Source: an uncultured Oscillospiraceae bacterium (GTDB lineage: Bacteria > Bacillota > Clostridia > Oscillospirales > Oscillospiraceae). Taken from it: a DNA stretch of 21,524 nucleotides. Position 1 is the first letter of the stretch. Each line of letters begins with the position of its first letter. The notes beneath the pieces were generated by a model that did not search any database, had not been told where the DNA came from, and saw nothing but the letters and a program-made list of their open reading frames with translations. The DNA is taken from assembly GCA_934565775.1 (NCBI GenBank), contig CAKTIN010000032.1, positions 1 through 21,524 on the forward strand, written 5' to 3'. Made by a program: the position numbers and the translations under genes. This document shows positions 5,691-13,597 of this stretch, piece by piece.

Positions 5691-5719
5691 TTGCTTTTTC
5701 CCGGGAAATATGATAAGAT
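5691..5719 (+). promoter_or_regulatory. Promoter of mnmE
   Basis: TTGCTT (5691-5696), 17-bp spacer, TAAGAT (5714-5719) with TGA immediately before it, an extended -10 arrangement. It lies about 35 bp ahead of the mnmE start. Confidence 0.65.
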
Positions 5720-5753
5720 GAAAAAAATTCGAAACGGAAGGGAGAGACGCGCC

Positions 5754-7112
5754 ATGCCGGATGTGATTGCGGCGGTCTCCACGGGAAACCAAATCAGCGC
5801 AATCGGAATTCTGCGCCTGTCCGGACCGGGGTGCGCCCAGGTCGCCGGGCAGGTCTTTACGCTTTTGAACGGCGTACCCCTGTGGGAAGCGCCGGACCGG
5901 AAGCTGATGCTGGGAACGCTCCGGGATGAGCAGGGCCGGGTTTTGGACCAGTGCCTGGGGGTCTATACCCGGGGCCCCGGGTCCTATACCGGGGAGGATA
6001 CGGTGGAGCTCCAGTGCCATGGCTCTCCGGCGGTCCTTGCCGCCGGGCTGGAGTCTCTGTACGCCGCCGGGGCCCGGCCCGCAGGCCGGGGGGAGTTTAC
6101 CAAGCGGGCCTTTCTGAACGGCCGCATGGACCTGACCCAGGCGGAGGCGGTGATCGACCTCATCGAGGCGGAGACCGCCGAGGCAGCGGCCAATGCCGCC
6201 GGGCAGGTCGGCGGGGCGCTCCGGCGGCGGCTGGAGCCGGTGTATCAGGACCTGACAAATCTTTGCAGCCACTTTCACGCAGTCCTGGACTACCCGGACG
6301 AGGAAATTGACGAATTTAATCTGCAAGACTACCTGGCGACCCTTCAGAAAAGCCGGGAGACCCTGGCCGGGCTGCTTGCCACCTACCGCCGGGGGCAGAT
6401 TCTGCGGCAGGGGCTGCGGGTGGCCATTGTGGGCAAGCCCAACGTGGGCAAGAGCAGCCTGCTGAATGCTCTGGCCGGATATGAGCGGGTGATCGTGACG
6501 GAGATTCCGGGCACCACCCGGGACACGGTGGACGAGCAGATCCGGCTGGGAAGTCTGCGCCTGCGGCTGACGGATACCGCCGGGATTCGGGCCTCTGCGG
6601 ACCCGGTAGAGGCCCTGGGGGTGGAGCGCTCCCGGGAGGCGGCCCGGGAGGCGGAGGCGGTGCTCTTTGTCTGCGACGGCTCCCGGCCCCTGGACGCCCA
6701 GGACCGGGCGGCCATGGCGGCGGCGGAGGGCAAATGGACCGTGGCGCTGCTCAATAAAAGCGACCTGCCCCAGGCAGTAAGCCCCGGGGACCTTCCCTTC
6801 CGGCAGGTCCTCCGGGTGAGCGCCCGGACCGGAGCGGGGCTGGAGGCCCTGGGTGGCCTGCTGGAGGCGCAGTTTGGCGGCAGCGGCGTCTGCGACGGCT
6901 CCATTTTGACCAACGCCCGGCAGTACGACGCGCTGCGTCGGGCCATTTCGGGAATGGACCGGGCGTTGGAGGGCCTGGAGCAGGGCGTTACGCCCGACGC
7001 CGTGCTGACGGATGTGGAGCTGGCCATGAGCGCCATGGGGGAGCTGACGGGCCGCGTAGTGCGGGAGGATATTACAAATCGAATTTTTGAACGCTTTTGC
7101 GTTGGGAAATAG
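5754..7112 (+). CDS. mnmE: tRNA uridine-5-carboxymethylaminomethyl modification GTPase MnmE
   Basis: A 452-residue GTPase of normal family length. The N-terminal formyl-THF-binding domain starts IAAVSTG; a helical domain surrounds the inserted G domain with GKPNVGKS (227-234), TTRD (254-257), DTAG (274-277) and NKSD. The C-terminus is FCVGK, with the invariant Cys of the FCxGK motif. With MnmG it installs the (carboxymethyl)aminomethyl group on U34 of several tRNAs in the cytosol. The ATG at 5754 was chosen because GGAAGGGAGA precedes it and the protein then aligns with the family start; the frame is open upstream only by chance. It is uncoupled here from mnmG and from the jag/yidC genes that often neighbour it in Firmicutes, and is followed 12 bp later by a HAD phosphatase. 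Confidence 0.97.
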   Translation: MPDVIAAVSTGNQISAIGILRLSGPGCAQVAGQVFTLLNGVPLWEAPDRKLMLGTLRDEQGRVLDQCLGVYTRGPGSYTGEDTVELQCHGSPAVLAAGLESLYAAGARPAGRGEFTKRAFLNGRMDLTQAEAVIDLIEAETAEAAANAAGQVGGALRRRLEPVYQDLTNLCSHFHAVLDYPDEEIDEFNLQDYLATLQKSRETLAGLLATYRRGQILRQGLRVAIVGKPNVGKSSLLNALAGYERVIVTEIPGTTRDTVDEQIRLGSLRLRLTDTAGIRASADPVEALGVERSREAAREAEAVLFVCDGSRPLDAQDRAAMAAAEGKWTVALLNKSDLPQAVSPGDLPFRQVLRVSARTGAGLEALGGLLEAQFGGSGVCDGSILTNARQYDALRRAISGMDRALEGLEQGVTPDAVLTDVELAMSAMGELTGRVVREDITNRIFERFCVGK

Positions 7113-7124
7113 GAGGTTTCCAGG

Positions 7125-7988
7125 ATGTTTTCTGATATTTTGCTGTGTGCGGACTATGACCGCACCTTGACGGACCCCCAGGGGGACATTCCCCAGCGGA
7201 ATGTGGACGCCATCCGCTTCTTTATGGAGCACGGCGGCGCCTTTACGGTGAATACAGGGCGAAGCGTGGCCATGTGCACCCCCATTTTCCGTTACATCCC
7301 CGTCAATGCACCGCTGATCCTTTATAACGGCTCGGCGGCCTATGACAAGGAGAAGCGGGAATTTGTCCTGGCGCAGCCCATCGAGCTGGACCCGGAGGAG
7401 GTGATCCGCAAGACCTGCGAGCGCTACCCGAATTTCCTGGTGGAGGTGCAGGGAGTGGAGGCTCATTACGGCTTCTTCCGCCCCTATCCCCAGTGGGCCC
7501 AGGTCTGCCGGAACAATGGCGGCGCCTTTGAGGTCATTGACCCCAAGGAGATTCCCCGGCCCTTCCTGAAGTTTGCCATTTATGGGACGGCGACAGATGT
7601 GAGCGTGGATCAGTACTTCCGCCCGGTCTTTCCGGAGGAGGTCCGGGAGCTGGACGAGGCCATGGACTGGCTGCTGGAGCAGTGGGGAGACGCGATTGAC
7701 GTGACCCGGGCGGCGCCCCGGATCGTGGATGTGCTGCCCAAGGGCGCGTCCAAGGGCCGCATGGGCAGAAAGCTGGCTCAAGAGCTGGGGCGAAAGACCC
7801 TGGTGTGCGTGGGAGACGCGGAGAATGACCGGTCCATGCTGGAGGAGGCGGACCTGGCCTTTGTCCCCACCGACGGAAAGCCAGAGCTGCTGGCCCGGTT
7901 CCATGCCGCCGCGGCCTGCAGCCAGGGCTCTGTGGGGGATGTGATCGACCAGCTTGCCGCATTGCGGGGAGGAAAGGGAATGTGCTGA
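7125..7988 (+). CDS. Cof-type HAD-superfamily phosphatase
   Basis: A 287-residue hydrolase with the HAD motifs in order: motif I DYDRT with D10 and D12, motif II NTGRS, motif III lysine in the PKGASKG segment, and motif IV GDAENDRSM. A C2-type cap fills the middle (roughly residues 85-200). This is the Cof/YidA-like class that dephosphorylates sugar phosphates or other small metabolites in the cytosol; substrate cannot be read from sequence. It follows mnmE by 12 bp with AGGAGG in between, so the two are probably one transcript. Its stop codon overlaps the start of an acetyltransferase remnant. Confidence 0.9.
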   Translation: MFSDILLCADYDRTLTDPQGDIPQRNVDAIRFFMEHGGAFTVNTGRSVAMCTPIFRYIPVNAPLILYNGSAAYDKEKREFVLAQPIELDPEEVIRKTCERYPNFLVEVQGVEAHYGFFRPYPQWAQVCRNNGGAFEVIDPKEIPRPFLKFAIYGTATDVSVDQYFRPVFPEEVRELDEAMDWLLEQWGDAIDVTRAAPRIVDVLPKGASKGRMGRKLAQELGRKTLVCVGDAENDRSMLEEADLAFVPTDGKPELLARFHAAAACSQGSVGDVIDQLAALRGGKGMC

Positions 7989-8176
7989 CCACGGAGCGCC
8001 TGATCCTGGACCGGGCGAAGGAGCCCGACTGGGCTGCTATGCTGAAAAATGTCTGGTCCCGGCCGGAATGCGCCCGGTATATGCTCTGGAAGGTGGCCGA
8101 GACGCCGGAGGGCGTGAGCGTCAACGGGGTGAACATCGCCTTTGACGACGGAAAACGCAACGGTCTGGCGAACTGA
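7982..8176 (+). pseudogene. Remnant of a GNAT-family acetyltransferase
   Basis: A GTG start overlapping the HAD stop opens a 64-residue frame. The first about 44 residues look like the N-terminus of a GNAT acetyltransferase (LTTERLILDRAKEPDW, then NVWSRPECARYMLW), but the acetyl-CoA-binding core (Q/RxxGxG/A) and the rest of the roughly 170-residue domain are absent. The last 20 residues do not resemble the family. A good terminator follows eight bases after the stop, so the simplest reading is an internal deletion that joined the start of an old gene to its end or to another gene's end. It could still be expressed as a short peptide, but not as an acetyltransferase. Confidence 0.7.
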
Positions 8177-8183
8177 ATTTTGA

Positions 8184-8222
8184 GCACCCGGTGTGGAGCG
8201 GATCCATGCCGGGTGCTTTTTT
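8184..8222 (+). terminator. Intrinsic terminator of the mnmE operon
   Basis: Stem GCACCCGG (8184-8191) with CCGGGTGC (8209-8216), a loop of 17 bases able to pair further inside, then six T (8217-8222). Confidence 0.9.
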
Positions 8223-8334
8223 GCAAAAAGGTGGACAGGCCAGAAGAATATACGGTATATAAATTTCAAATATTCATGAAGAGCAGACAAGTTTCGAAAT
8301 AAGGGAACAAGCGAAAAAGATAAAAAGAAGAATC

Positions 8335-8363
8335 TTTACATTGAAGAATTGCCGTGGTATAAT
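8335..8363 (+). promoter_or_regulatory. Strong promoter for the secreted CxxC protein
   Basis: TTTACA (8335-8340), 17 bp, perfect TATAAT (8358-8363) preceded by TGG, an extended -10. The preceding 110 bases (8223-8334) are AT-rich and show no gene. Confidence 0.88.
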
Positions 8364-8385
8364 AAATCCACATAAGAGGCGCGCA

Positions 8386-8442
8386 GAATCTTATGGACCC
8401 CGGCGGGTGCGCACCCCTCGGAGCAAAGGAAGTGCAGGATTC
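8386..8442 (+). other. Possibly structured leader RNA
   Basis: About 105 nt separate the promoter from the start codon. GAATC (8386-8390) can pair with GATTC (8438-8442), enclosing a CCG/CGG plus GGGT/ACCC hairpin built on a perfect 12-base palindrome (8405-8416). I do not recognise a riboswitch class, and the outer pairing is short. Confidence 0.3.
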
Positions 8443-8473
8443 CACAAACCGACTTTGATAGGAGCACCAATTC

Positions 8474-8812
8474 ATGAAAAAGAGAAATCTGATTTCCGTG
8501 ATCCTCGTCGTAGCCCTTTTGCTGTCCTGTTCCCTGTCCGTATTTGCCGCCGTCCCGCCCAAGGGAGAGACGGCCGAGCCACAGCTGGCGAAGATTGCCT
8601 GTGAGCGCTGTGGCGCGGAGGCGACTATAGTTAGTACGCAGGCAATAGAGAACAGAGTTGTTCGCTTACCAGCTGGAGTATGCACCGAAGGCGGACCATC
8701 GGATAGCCATACCCATACTTATGTCTATTCAGGAATAAAAATTGACTGTCCAAATTGTGGGAAATATTTGGCAAATGCTACACTCTTGAGGAGCTTTTGC
8801 AATAGCAAGTAG
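8474..8812 (+). CDS. Small secreted protein with two CxxC pairs
   Basis: A 112-residue protein with a classic signal peptide (MKKRN, hydrophobic stretch 7-20, probable cleavage after SVFA-A near residue 26). The mature part has CERC at about 43-46 and CPNC at about 93-96, which could form one zinc-ribbon-like site or redox pairs. Between them is a His-rich SHTHTY stretch. Start ATG has AGGAG nine bases upstream. The first half is GC-rich like the surroundings; from about 8620 the gene becomes clearly AT-richer, with codons such as ATA, AGT and AAA that its neighbours use little. No family recognised. A terminator-like hairpin separates it from the lipoprotein genes, which share its direction. 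Confidence 0.75.
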   Translation: MKKRNLISVILVVALLLSCSLSVFAAVPPKGETAEPQLAKIACERCGAEATIVSTQAIENRVVRLPAGVCTEGGPSDSHTHTYVYSGIKIDCPNCGKYLANATLLRSFCNSK

Positions 8813-8870
8813 TTAGAAATTTTGCGATGAAGGAACGAAGAAATACCTTCAGAGTCGCTTAGTAATCTTT

Positions 8871-8912
8871 GGGCGCGTGCTTGATTGATACTTGGGCACG
8901 TGCCCACTTTTT
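8871..8912 (+). terminator. Terminator or attenuator ahead of the lipoprotein genes
   Basis: A 10-bp stem with one G-U pair, GGGCGCGTGC (8871-8880) with GCACGTGCCC (8896-8905), then ACTTTTTA. Only 16 bases separate the T-run from the next start codon. A smaller TGAAGG/CCTTCA hairpin lies upstream at 8828-8851. Confidence 0.8.
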
Positions 8913-8928
8913 ATAAGGAGGGGAGCCA

Positions 8929-10452
8929 ATGAGGGGCGTGCTTTTCAAACGGACAGTTTTCCTTCTGCTGGTGCTGATGGCAATTCTGATTGCAGGGTGT
9001 GGGGAAGAGGAAAACCAAACAGAAATGCCAACTGAAGGGGTTACGCTATGGATTGTTATGGAAAAAAACGCGGCATCAGGCATGAGAGAACAGGCAGAAA
9101 GCGTTGCCCGGGCCTTTGAAGCGGATCATCCCGGCGTGAAGGTCAACCTGGAGACGCTGCCCGAATCCGGACAGGAACGGGAGAACCGATTGGAGCAGCT
9201 GCGGACCCAGATCATGAATGGCAGCGGACCGGACGGATTCCTTCTGCCGACGACCTTGTGGGAGTGGCCGGCAACTACCCCGCTTCAAATTGCTTGGGAT
9301 GGGGACCGGGCGGTTTTTACTTCTGCAACGCCCCAGGAAAACCCGGAGTCTCTGTTTATCAATTTGGATATGGCTATGTATTCCGGTCTGTTTGCGGACC
9401 TGAGCCCCTATTACGACGCAGATACGGAATTGCACACGGAAGCCCTCCAGCAGACGGTCATGGAGGCCGGGGTGGTGGGCGGAGCCCGGTATGTGCTGCC
9501 CCTGCGGTATGAGATTCCGGTGATTTATGCGGATGCGGAGCAGCTGGCGGCACAGGGGCTGGATACCGAGCGCATGGGCAAGAGCCTATACGCCTATTGG
9601 GATGTGGTATTGGGCACAGGGCAGCTGCCCTGGATGAAGGGGGCGCTTTACCAGTGGGGCGCACGGCATATGCAGGTCCTGCCTGTGATTTATGATTATG
9701 AGGGAGAACAAGTCATTCTGCAAAAGGAGGCCCTCCGAACCTTTCTGGAGCGGTATCAGCAGATGAGAGCGGCGGTAGGGAACCATCCCCTGCGGGATCA
9801 GACTGATTTTTCCGTGTATTGGTTGACCAAGGCCTTTTTAGATGAGGATGTTCCCCTGGAGCCGGGAAACCTGGACCGGGCGTACACTACGGCGGCGATC
9901 GGGGCAAGTGCGGAGAAACCGGTGGTTATGCTTCCGCTGCGTAGCGTGGAGGGAGAAACTGTGGCGCGTATTACCTATTTTGCTGCGGCCGGGGCTGGAA
10001 CGGAGCACCTGGAGCTGACCTATGATTTTCTAAGAGAATTTCTCACGGAAGAGGCCCAATGGCAGCAGCTTCGCAACAGCAGACCTCTGTCTGGGGAGCG
10101 GCTGCTTGCGGCAGATGGCTGGCCAGTCCGATATAACGGATCGGTAGAACCGCTATGGAATTATGTAAAGCAAATCAAGGAGCTTGAGGATAAACGGAGT
10201 GAGGCGCTGGGGAGCACAAATCCCGGGCACAAGCGGCTGCTGAAGCTGGAACTGACAGACCGGGATGTTCCGATCTTATCCGTTCCGATTGACCGGGCCT
10301 ATTTTGACAATGATGGGCTTCAGGCACTTCTGGACTCAGCCCTCCAGAAGTTGAACGATCCGGAGCGGAACCGGATTCCATCAGATGTGGATCTGGATCA
10401 GCTGGCGGAGGACATTCTGGCCGAGCTGGAGCAGTATTTAGCGGAGGGGTAA
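8929..10452 (+). CDS. Substrate-binding-protein-like lipoprotein 1
   Basis: A 507-residue lipoprotein: signal segment 8-22 with lipobox LIAGC (C24). The mature domain opens with TLWIVME and a segment (FEADHPGVKVNLETLP) typical of the start of family-1-type extracellular solute-binding proteins; a GPDGFLLP block follows. It is tethered outside the membrane and should bind a small ligand, possibly a sugar or peptide, but the ligand cannot be read. The start ATG follows AAGGAGGGG. It is paralogous to the next gene, sharing RLEQLRTQIM, GLFADLS-YY and FLTEEAQW blocks; both end in an LAEG sequence. No permease or ATPase gene lies in the window near it, so transport is not shown; a sensing role is possible. 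Confidence 0.85.
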   Translation: MRGVLFKRTVFLLLVLMAILIAGCGEEENQTEMPTEGVTLWIVMEKNAASGMREQAESVARAFEADHPGVKVNLETLPESGQERENRLEQLRTQIMNGSGPDGFLLPTTLWEWPATTPLQIAWDGDRAVFTSATPQENPESLFINLDMAMYSGLFADLSPYYDADTELHTEALQQTVMEAGVVGGARYVLPLRYEIPVIYADAEQLAAQGLDTERMGKSLYAYWDVVLGTGQLPWMKGALYQWGARHMQVLPVIYDYEGEQVILQKEALRTFLERYQQMRAAVGNHPLRDQTDFSVYWLTKAFLDEDVPLEPGNLDRAYTTAAIGASAEKPVVMLPLRSVEGETVARITYFAAAGAGTEHLELTYDFLREFLTEEAQWQQLRNSRPLSGERLLAADGWPVRYNGSVEPLWNYVKQIKELEDKRSEALGSTNPGHKRLLKLELTDRDVPILSVPIDRAYFDNDGLQALLDSALQKLNDPERNRIPSDVDLDQLAEDILAELEQYLAEG

Positions 10453-10476
10453 TATAGAATAGGAAGGAGAGACGCC

Positions 10477-11904
10477 ATGGGGAAAACGGTGCTGCGTGGA
10501 ATGGCAATCCTGCTTGCCCTGCTTTTGCTTGCCGGTTGCGGGGAAAAAAGACGGCAGACAGAGGAGACAACGCTTTGGATCGTCACGGAGGGTGCGGGGA
10601 ATCCCACTACGACTGCGGCGGCGCGGCAAAAAGAGCTCCAGTCCTTGCAAAAATGGGTCATCGCCCGATTTGAAGAGAAGCACCCAGGGGTAACGGTGAG
10701 GCTGGAGGCCCTGCCGGCGGATGCGCAGGAGCGGGCAGATCGATTGGAGCAGCTGCGGACCCAAATCATGGCCGGGGAGGGCCCGGACGGTTACCTAATG
10801 CCGGACCAGGCGGCCGGTGGACAGGAGACGCTGTTTTACGATGCTTCGCTTGCCATGGACAACGGCCTGTTCGCGGACCTGAGCGCCTATTATGACGGGG
10901 ATACGGCGCTGGATACCCAGGCGCTCCGGCAGGATATTATGGACGCCGGGGTTTTGGACGGAAAGCGGTATCTTTTGCCCATGCGCTATGACCTCCAGGT
11001 GATCTACGCGGACGCCGCGCAGCTGAAGGCCGCCGGGCTGGACCCGGCGCGGCTGGGTGCAAATCTTTATTCCTTCTATGACGCCGTCGCCGAGAGTGGG
11101 CGTGGGGATTGGAAGCAGCTGGGCCTGGCCCTATTCTGGCGGGGCTGGGCGCTTCTGCCCCCGGCCTTTGATTACGAGGCTAGGGAGGTCGTCCTTTCCC
11201 ATGAGGATATGGAGACCTTTTTCCAGCGGTTTCAGATGGCGGCGGCGCAGGATGAGCCCGCAGCCGGTGCGGCTCCGGTAGATCTCTGGGGCTACTGGCG
11301 AGGAGGAGAAACCATTGCAAAGGATTCTCCGCTGTCGGTCCAGCGGCTGAACCAAATTCTTCCCCTTGCGGCCATTGCCAAAAATGAGGGGACCGACCTG
11401 ACCATGCTGCCCCTGGCGGGAATAGACGGGAAAACGGCCGCAGAGGTGACCTATTACGGGGCCGCCTCGGCCCACAGTGCGCATCCGGACCTGGTCTATG
11501 CCCTTCTGCGGGAGTTTTTGACGGAGGAGGCCCAGTGGGAGGGAGACCGTGCAGAGAAGTGCAGCAGCCTGGTCCTAAGCAGCGCGGGCTTTCCGGTGAG
11601 AAGCCGGGGGGCCGTGGCGCCGCTTTGGGAGCGGTACCGGCAGCTGCTGAGAAGCGAGGCGGAAACCCAACGCACCACCACCGCCCGGCAGAGGGCGCTG
11701 CTGGACCTTTCTCTGACCGACGAGGAGATCCCGCTTCTGACGACCCCGGTGGACCGGGTGTATTTTGGGAATGCGGAATTGGAGACCAGCTTGGGCTGGC
11801 AGCTCAATCAGCTGTGCGAATCGGGTGCGGATTCGGAGGAGGCCGCCTCCGCTGCGGTGGAAGCGCTGTTTGCGGATCTGGAGCGCCATTTGGCGGAGGG
11901 GTAG
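10477..11904 (+). CDS. Substrate-binding-protein-like lipoprotein 2 (paralog)
   Basis: A 475-residue lipoprotein with signal segment 7-19 and lipobox LLAGC (C21). It parallels the previous protein along its whole length: TLWIVTE, FEEKHPGVTVRLEALP, GPDGYLMP, GLFADLSAYYDG, a PMRYDLQVIYAD stretch and FLTEEAQW. It is 32 residues shorter. The start follows the first gene's stop by 24 bp with GGAAGGAGAGA between, so they form one operon that arose by tandem duplication. The pair is bounded downstream by a strong bidirectional hairpin, so no transporter gene follows on this strand. Role likely extracytoplasmic ligand binding; ligand unknown. Composition is more GC-rich than the first copy. Confidence 0.85.
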   Translation: MGKTVLRGMAILLALLLLAGCGEKRRQTEETTLWIVTEGAGNPTTTAAARQKELQSLQKWVIARFEEKHPGVTVRLEALPADAQERADRLEQLRTQIMAGEGPDGYLMPDQAAGGQETLFYDASLAMDNGLFADLSAYYDGDTALDTQALRQDIMDAGVLDGKRYLLPMRYDLQVIYADAAQLKAAGLDPARLGANLYSFYDAVAESGRGDWKQLGLALFWRGWALLPPAFDYEAREVVLSHEDMETFFQRFQMAAAQDEPAAGAAPVDLWGYWRGGETIAKDSPLSVQRLNQILPLAAIAKNEGTDLTMLPLAGIDGKTAAEVTYYGAASAHSAHPDLVYALLREFLTEEAQWEGDRAEKCSSLVLSSAGFPVRSRGAVAPLWERYRQLLRSEAETQRTTTARQRALLDLSLTDEEIPLLTTPVDRVYFGNAELETSLGWQLNQLCESGADSEEAASAAVEALFADLERHLAEG

Positions 11905-11929
11905 GGGCGGGCCCCTGCCGGAGAAACGA

Positions 11930-11962
11930 AGCGCCCCGGGCGGTTTAACCACCCGGGGCGCT
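11930..11962. terminator. Bidirectional terminator between the lipoprotein and suf operons
   Basis: Perfect 11-bp stem AGCGCCCCGGG / CCCGGGGCGCT with an inner GGT/ACC pairing in the loop. On the plus strand GCTCTTTATGTTT follows; on the minus strand TCGTTTCTCC follows. It starts six bases from the sufU stop. Confidence 0.85.
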
Positions 11963-11967
11963 GCTCT

Positions 11968-12393
11968 TTATGTTTCCTTTAGGGCCTCCGACAGGGTCCG
12001 CCAGCCCAGCATGGCGCATTTCACCCGGGCGGGCATATGGGCGATTTCCCGGAGGGCGGAGGCCTCCTCCAGACTGTCAATTTCCGCCTCGGAGGCCTCC
12101 CCTCGGATCATGGCCATAAACAGCCTGCCCAGGCGCAGGGCCTCCTCCTTGCGCTTGCCGACGATCATGCCCAGCATAATGTCGGTGGAGGCCTGGGAGA
12201 TGGCGCAGCCGTCGCCCACAAAGGCGCCGTCTACGATGGTGTCACCGTCGGTTTTCAGCCGCAGCTGAATTTCATCGCCGCAGCTGGGGTTGACGCCGTC
12301 CAGGACGATGTCCGCGTCCGGCAGGTCGTGCTTGAACTCCGGATGGAGATTGTGCTCCGTCAGGATCTCATTATAAAAGCTTCTCGTTTCCAT
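11968..12393 (-). CDS. sufU: Iron-sulfur assembly sulfurtransferase SufU
   Basis: A 141-residue SufU with the three conserved cysteines and Asp in place: C38-G-D40, C63 in GDGC, and C126 in RVKC. The roughly 20-residue insertion before the last Cys, which separates SufU from IscU, is present (about 98-120). In Firmicutes SufU binds zinc through these residues and accepts persulfide sulfur from SufS, passing it to the SufBCD scaffold. Last gene of the suf operon; its first 23 bases overlap the 3' end of sufS, so expression is translationally coupled. A strong hairpin follows its stop. Confidence 0.95.
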   Translation of the reverse strand: METRSFYNEILTEHNLHPEFKHDLPDADIVLDGVNPSCGDEIQLRLKTDGDTIVDGAFVGDGCAISQASTDIMLGMIVGKRKEEALRLGRLFMAMIRGEASEAEIDSLEEASALREIAHMPARVKCAMLGWRTLSEALKET

Positions 12394-13597
12394 ATCCCAT
12401 TCGCTCCCTTACGGTGGACAGGCTTGCAATCAGCCGGTCCACCTCTTTGTCGGTATTGTAAAAGGCAAAGCTGGCCCGGACCGTGGCCCGGTAGCCCAGA
12501 TGGTTCAGCAGGGGCTGGGCGCAGTGGTGCCCGGCCCGGACGGCCACCCCGTCCGCCGCCAGAATTTCGCTGATGTCATGGGGATGGACTCCGTCCAGGG
12601 TGAAGGTCACGATGCCGTTGTGCTCCTCCGGCAGGGCGCTGCCCAGAATGTGAATTCCGGGAATCTGCACCAGCCCCTCCATGGCCCGGCGGCACAGGGC
12701 CAGCTCCCGGCGGTGAATCTCCGCAAAGCCAATGGAGGCGACATAATCGATCGCCGCGTGAAGCCCGGCCGCCCCGGCGGCGTTGACCGTTCCGGCCTCA
12801 AATTTGTGGGGGAGCTCTGCGAAAACCGCTCCGGTGCGGGTGACGCTTTCAATCATCTCGCCCCCCAGAAGGAAGGGGGGCATGGCCTCCAGCAGGGCCT
12901 GCCTGCCGTATAGCACGCCGATCCCCATGGGACCGTAGAGCTTGTGCCCGGAGAAGGCGAAGAAATCCGCGTCCAGGGCCTGCACGTCCACAGACAGATG
13001 GGGGGCGCTCTGGGCACCGTCTACAACGAGCACGCCGCCTGCGGCGTGGACCAGATCCGCAATAGCCCGGATGGGGTAGGCCCGGCCCAGGACGTTGGAA
13101 ACCTGGGCAATGGCGGCCAGCCGGGTGCGGGGGGTGATCTGCTGCCGGACCTTCTCCAGGTCCAGACTGCCGTCCGGCTCGCACTCCATAAATTTCAATG
13201 TGGCCCCGGTCTGGCGGCAGACCATCTGCCAGGGGAGCAGGTCGCTGTGGTGCTCCATAATGGACACCAGAACCTCGTCCCCGGGATGCAGGCGGCTGAG
13301 GCCGTAGCTGTAGGCCACCAGATTGAGGCTCTCCGTGGTGTTCCGGGTGAAGAGAATTTCCTCCGGAGCCCGGGCGTTCAGAAACCGCCGGACCGCCTCC
13401 CGGCCGTCCTCCAGAGCCTGGGTGGCCTCTACGCTGAGGGAGTAGATTCCCCGGAGGGGATTGGCGTTGTGCTTGCAGTAAAACTCCCGCTCCGCGTCCA
13501 GCACGCATTGGGGGCGCTGAGCCGTAGCGGCGTTATCCAGATAGGCCAGGGAGCTGCTTTGCAGCAGGGGAAAATCCCGGCGGTAATCGTAGCTCAT
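12371..13597 (-). CDS. sufS: Cysteine desulfurase SufS
   Basis: A 408-residue group II cysteine desulfurase. The PLP lysine is K219 in SGHK; D193 and Q196 of VDGAQ contact the cofactor; H115-H116 in MEHHSD stack over PLP. The catalytic cysteine is C359 in RAGHHCAQPLL, with the short loop typical of SufS rather than IscS. It removes sulfur from L-cysteine as a protein persulfide for transfer to SufU. Its ATG overlaps the sufD stop by ATGA and its 3' end overlaps sufU. Length is normal for the family. Confidence 0.97.
   Translation of the reverse strand: MSYDYRRDFPLLQSSSLAYLDNAATAQRPQCVLDAEREFYCKHNANPLRGIYSLSVEATQALEDGREAVRRFLNARAPEEILFTRNTTESLNLVAYSYGLSRLHPGDEVLVSIMEHHSDLLPWQMVCRQTGATLKFMECEPDGSLDLEKVRQQITPRTRLAAIAQVSNVLGRAYPIRAIADLVHAAGGVLVVDGAQSAPHLSVDVQALDADFFAFSGHKLYGPMGIGVLYGRQALLEAMPPFLLGGEMIESVTRTGAVFAELPHKFEAGTVNAAGAAGLHAAIDYVASIGFAEIHRRELALCRRAMEGLVQIPGIHILGSALPEEHNGIVTFTLDGVHPHDISEILAADGVAVRAGHHCAQPLLNHLGYRATVRASFAFYNTDKEVDRLIASLSTVRERMGYGNEKLL

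Noticed and set aside
5655..7904. A 749-codon open frame on the minus strand across mnmE and the HAD gene
   Set aside because: It spans two clear genes on the other strand, with no ribosome site or domain; long antisense frames are common at this GC content.
8813..8870. A separate promoter for the lipoprotein operon
   Set aside because: TTGCGA at 8822 has no matching -10 box 16-18 bp downstream; no better pair was found.
8828..8912. T-box or other amino-acid riboswitch ahead of the lipoprotein genes
   Set aside because: No T-box signature or specifier-loop features and no known riboswitch core; only simple hairpins are visible.
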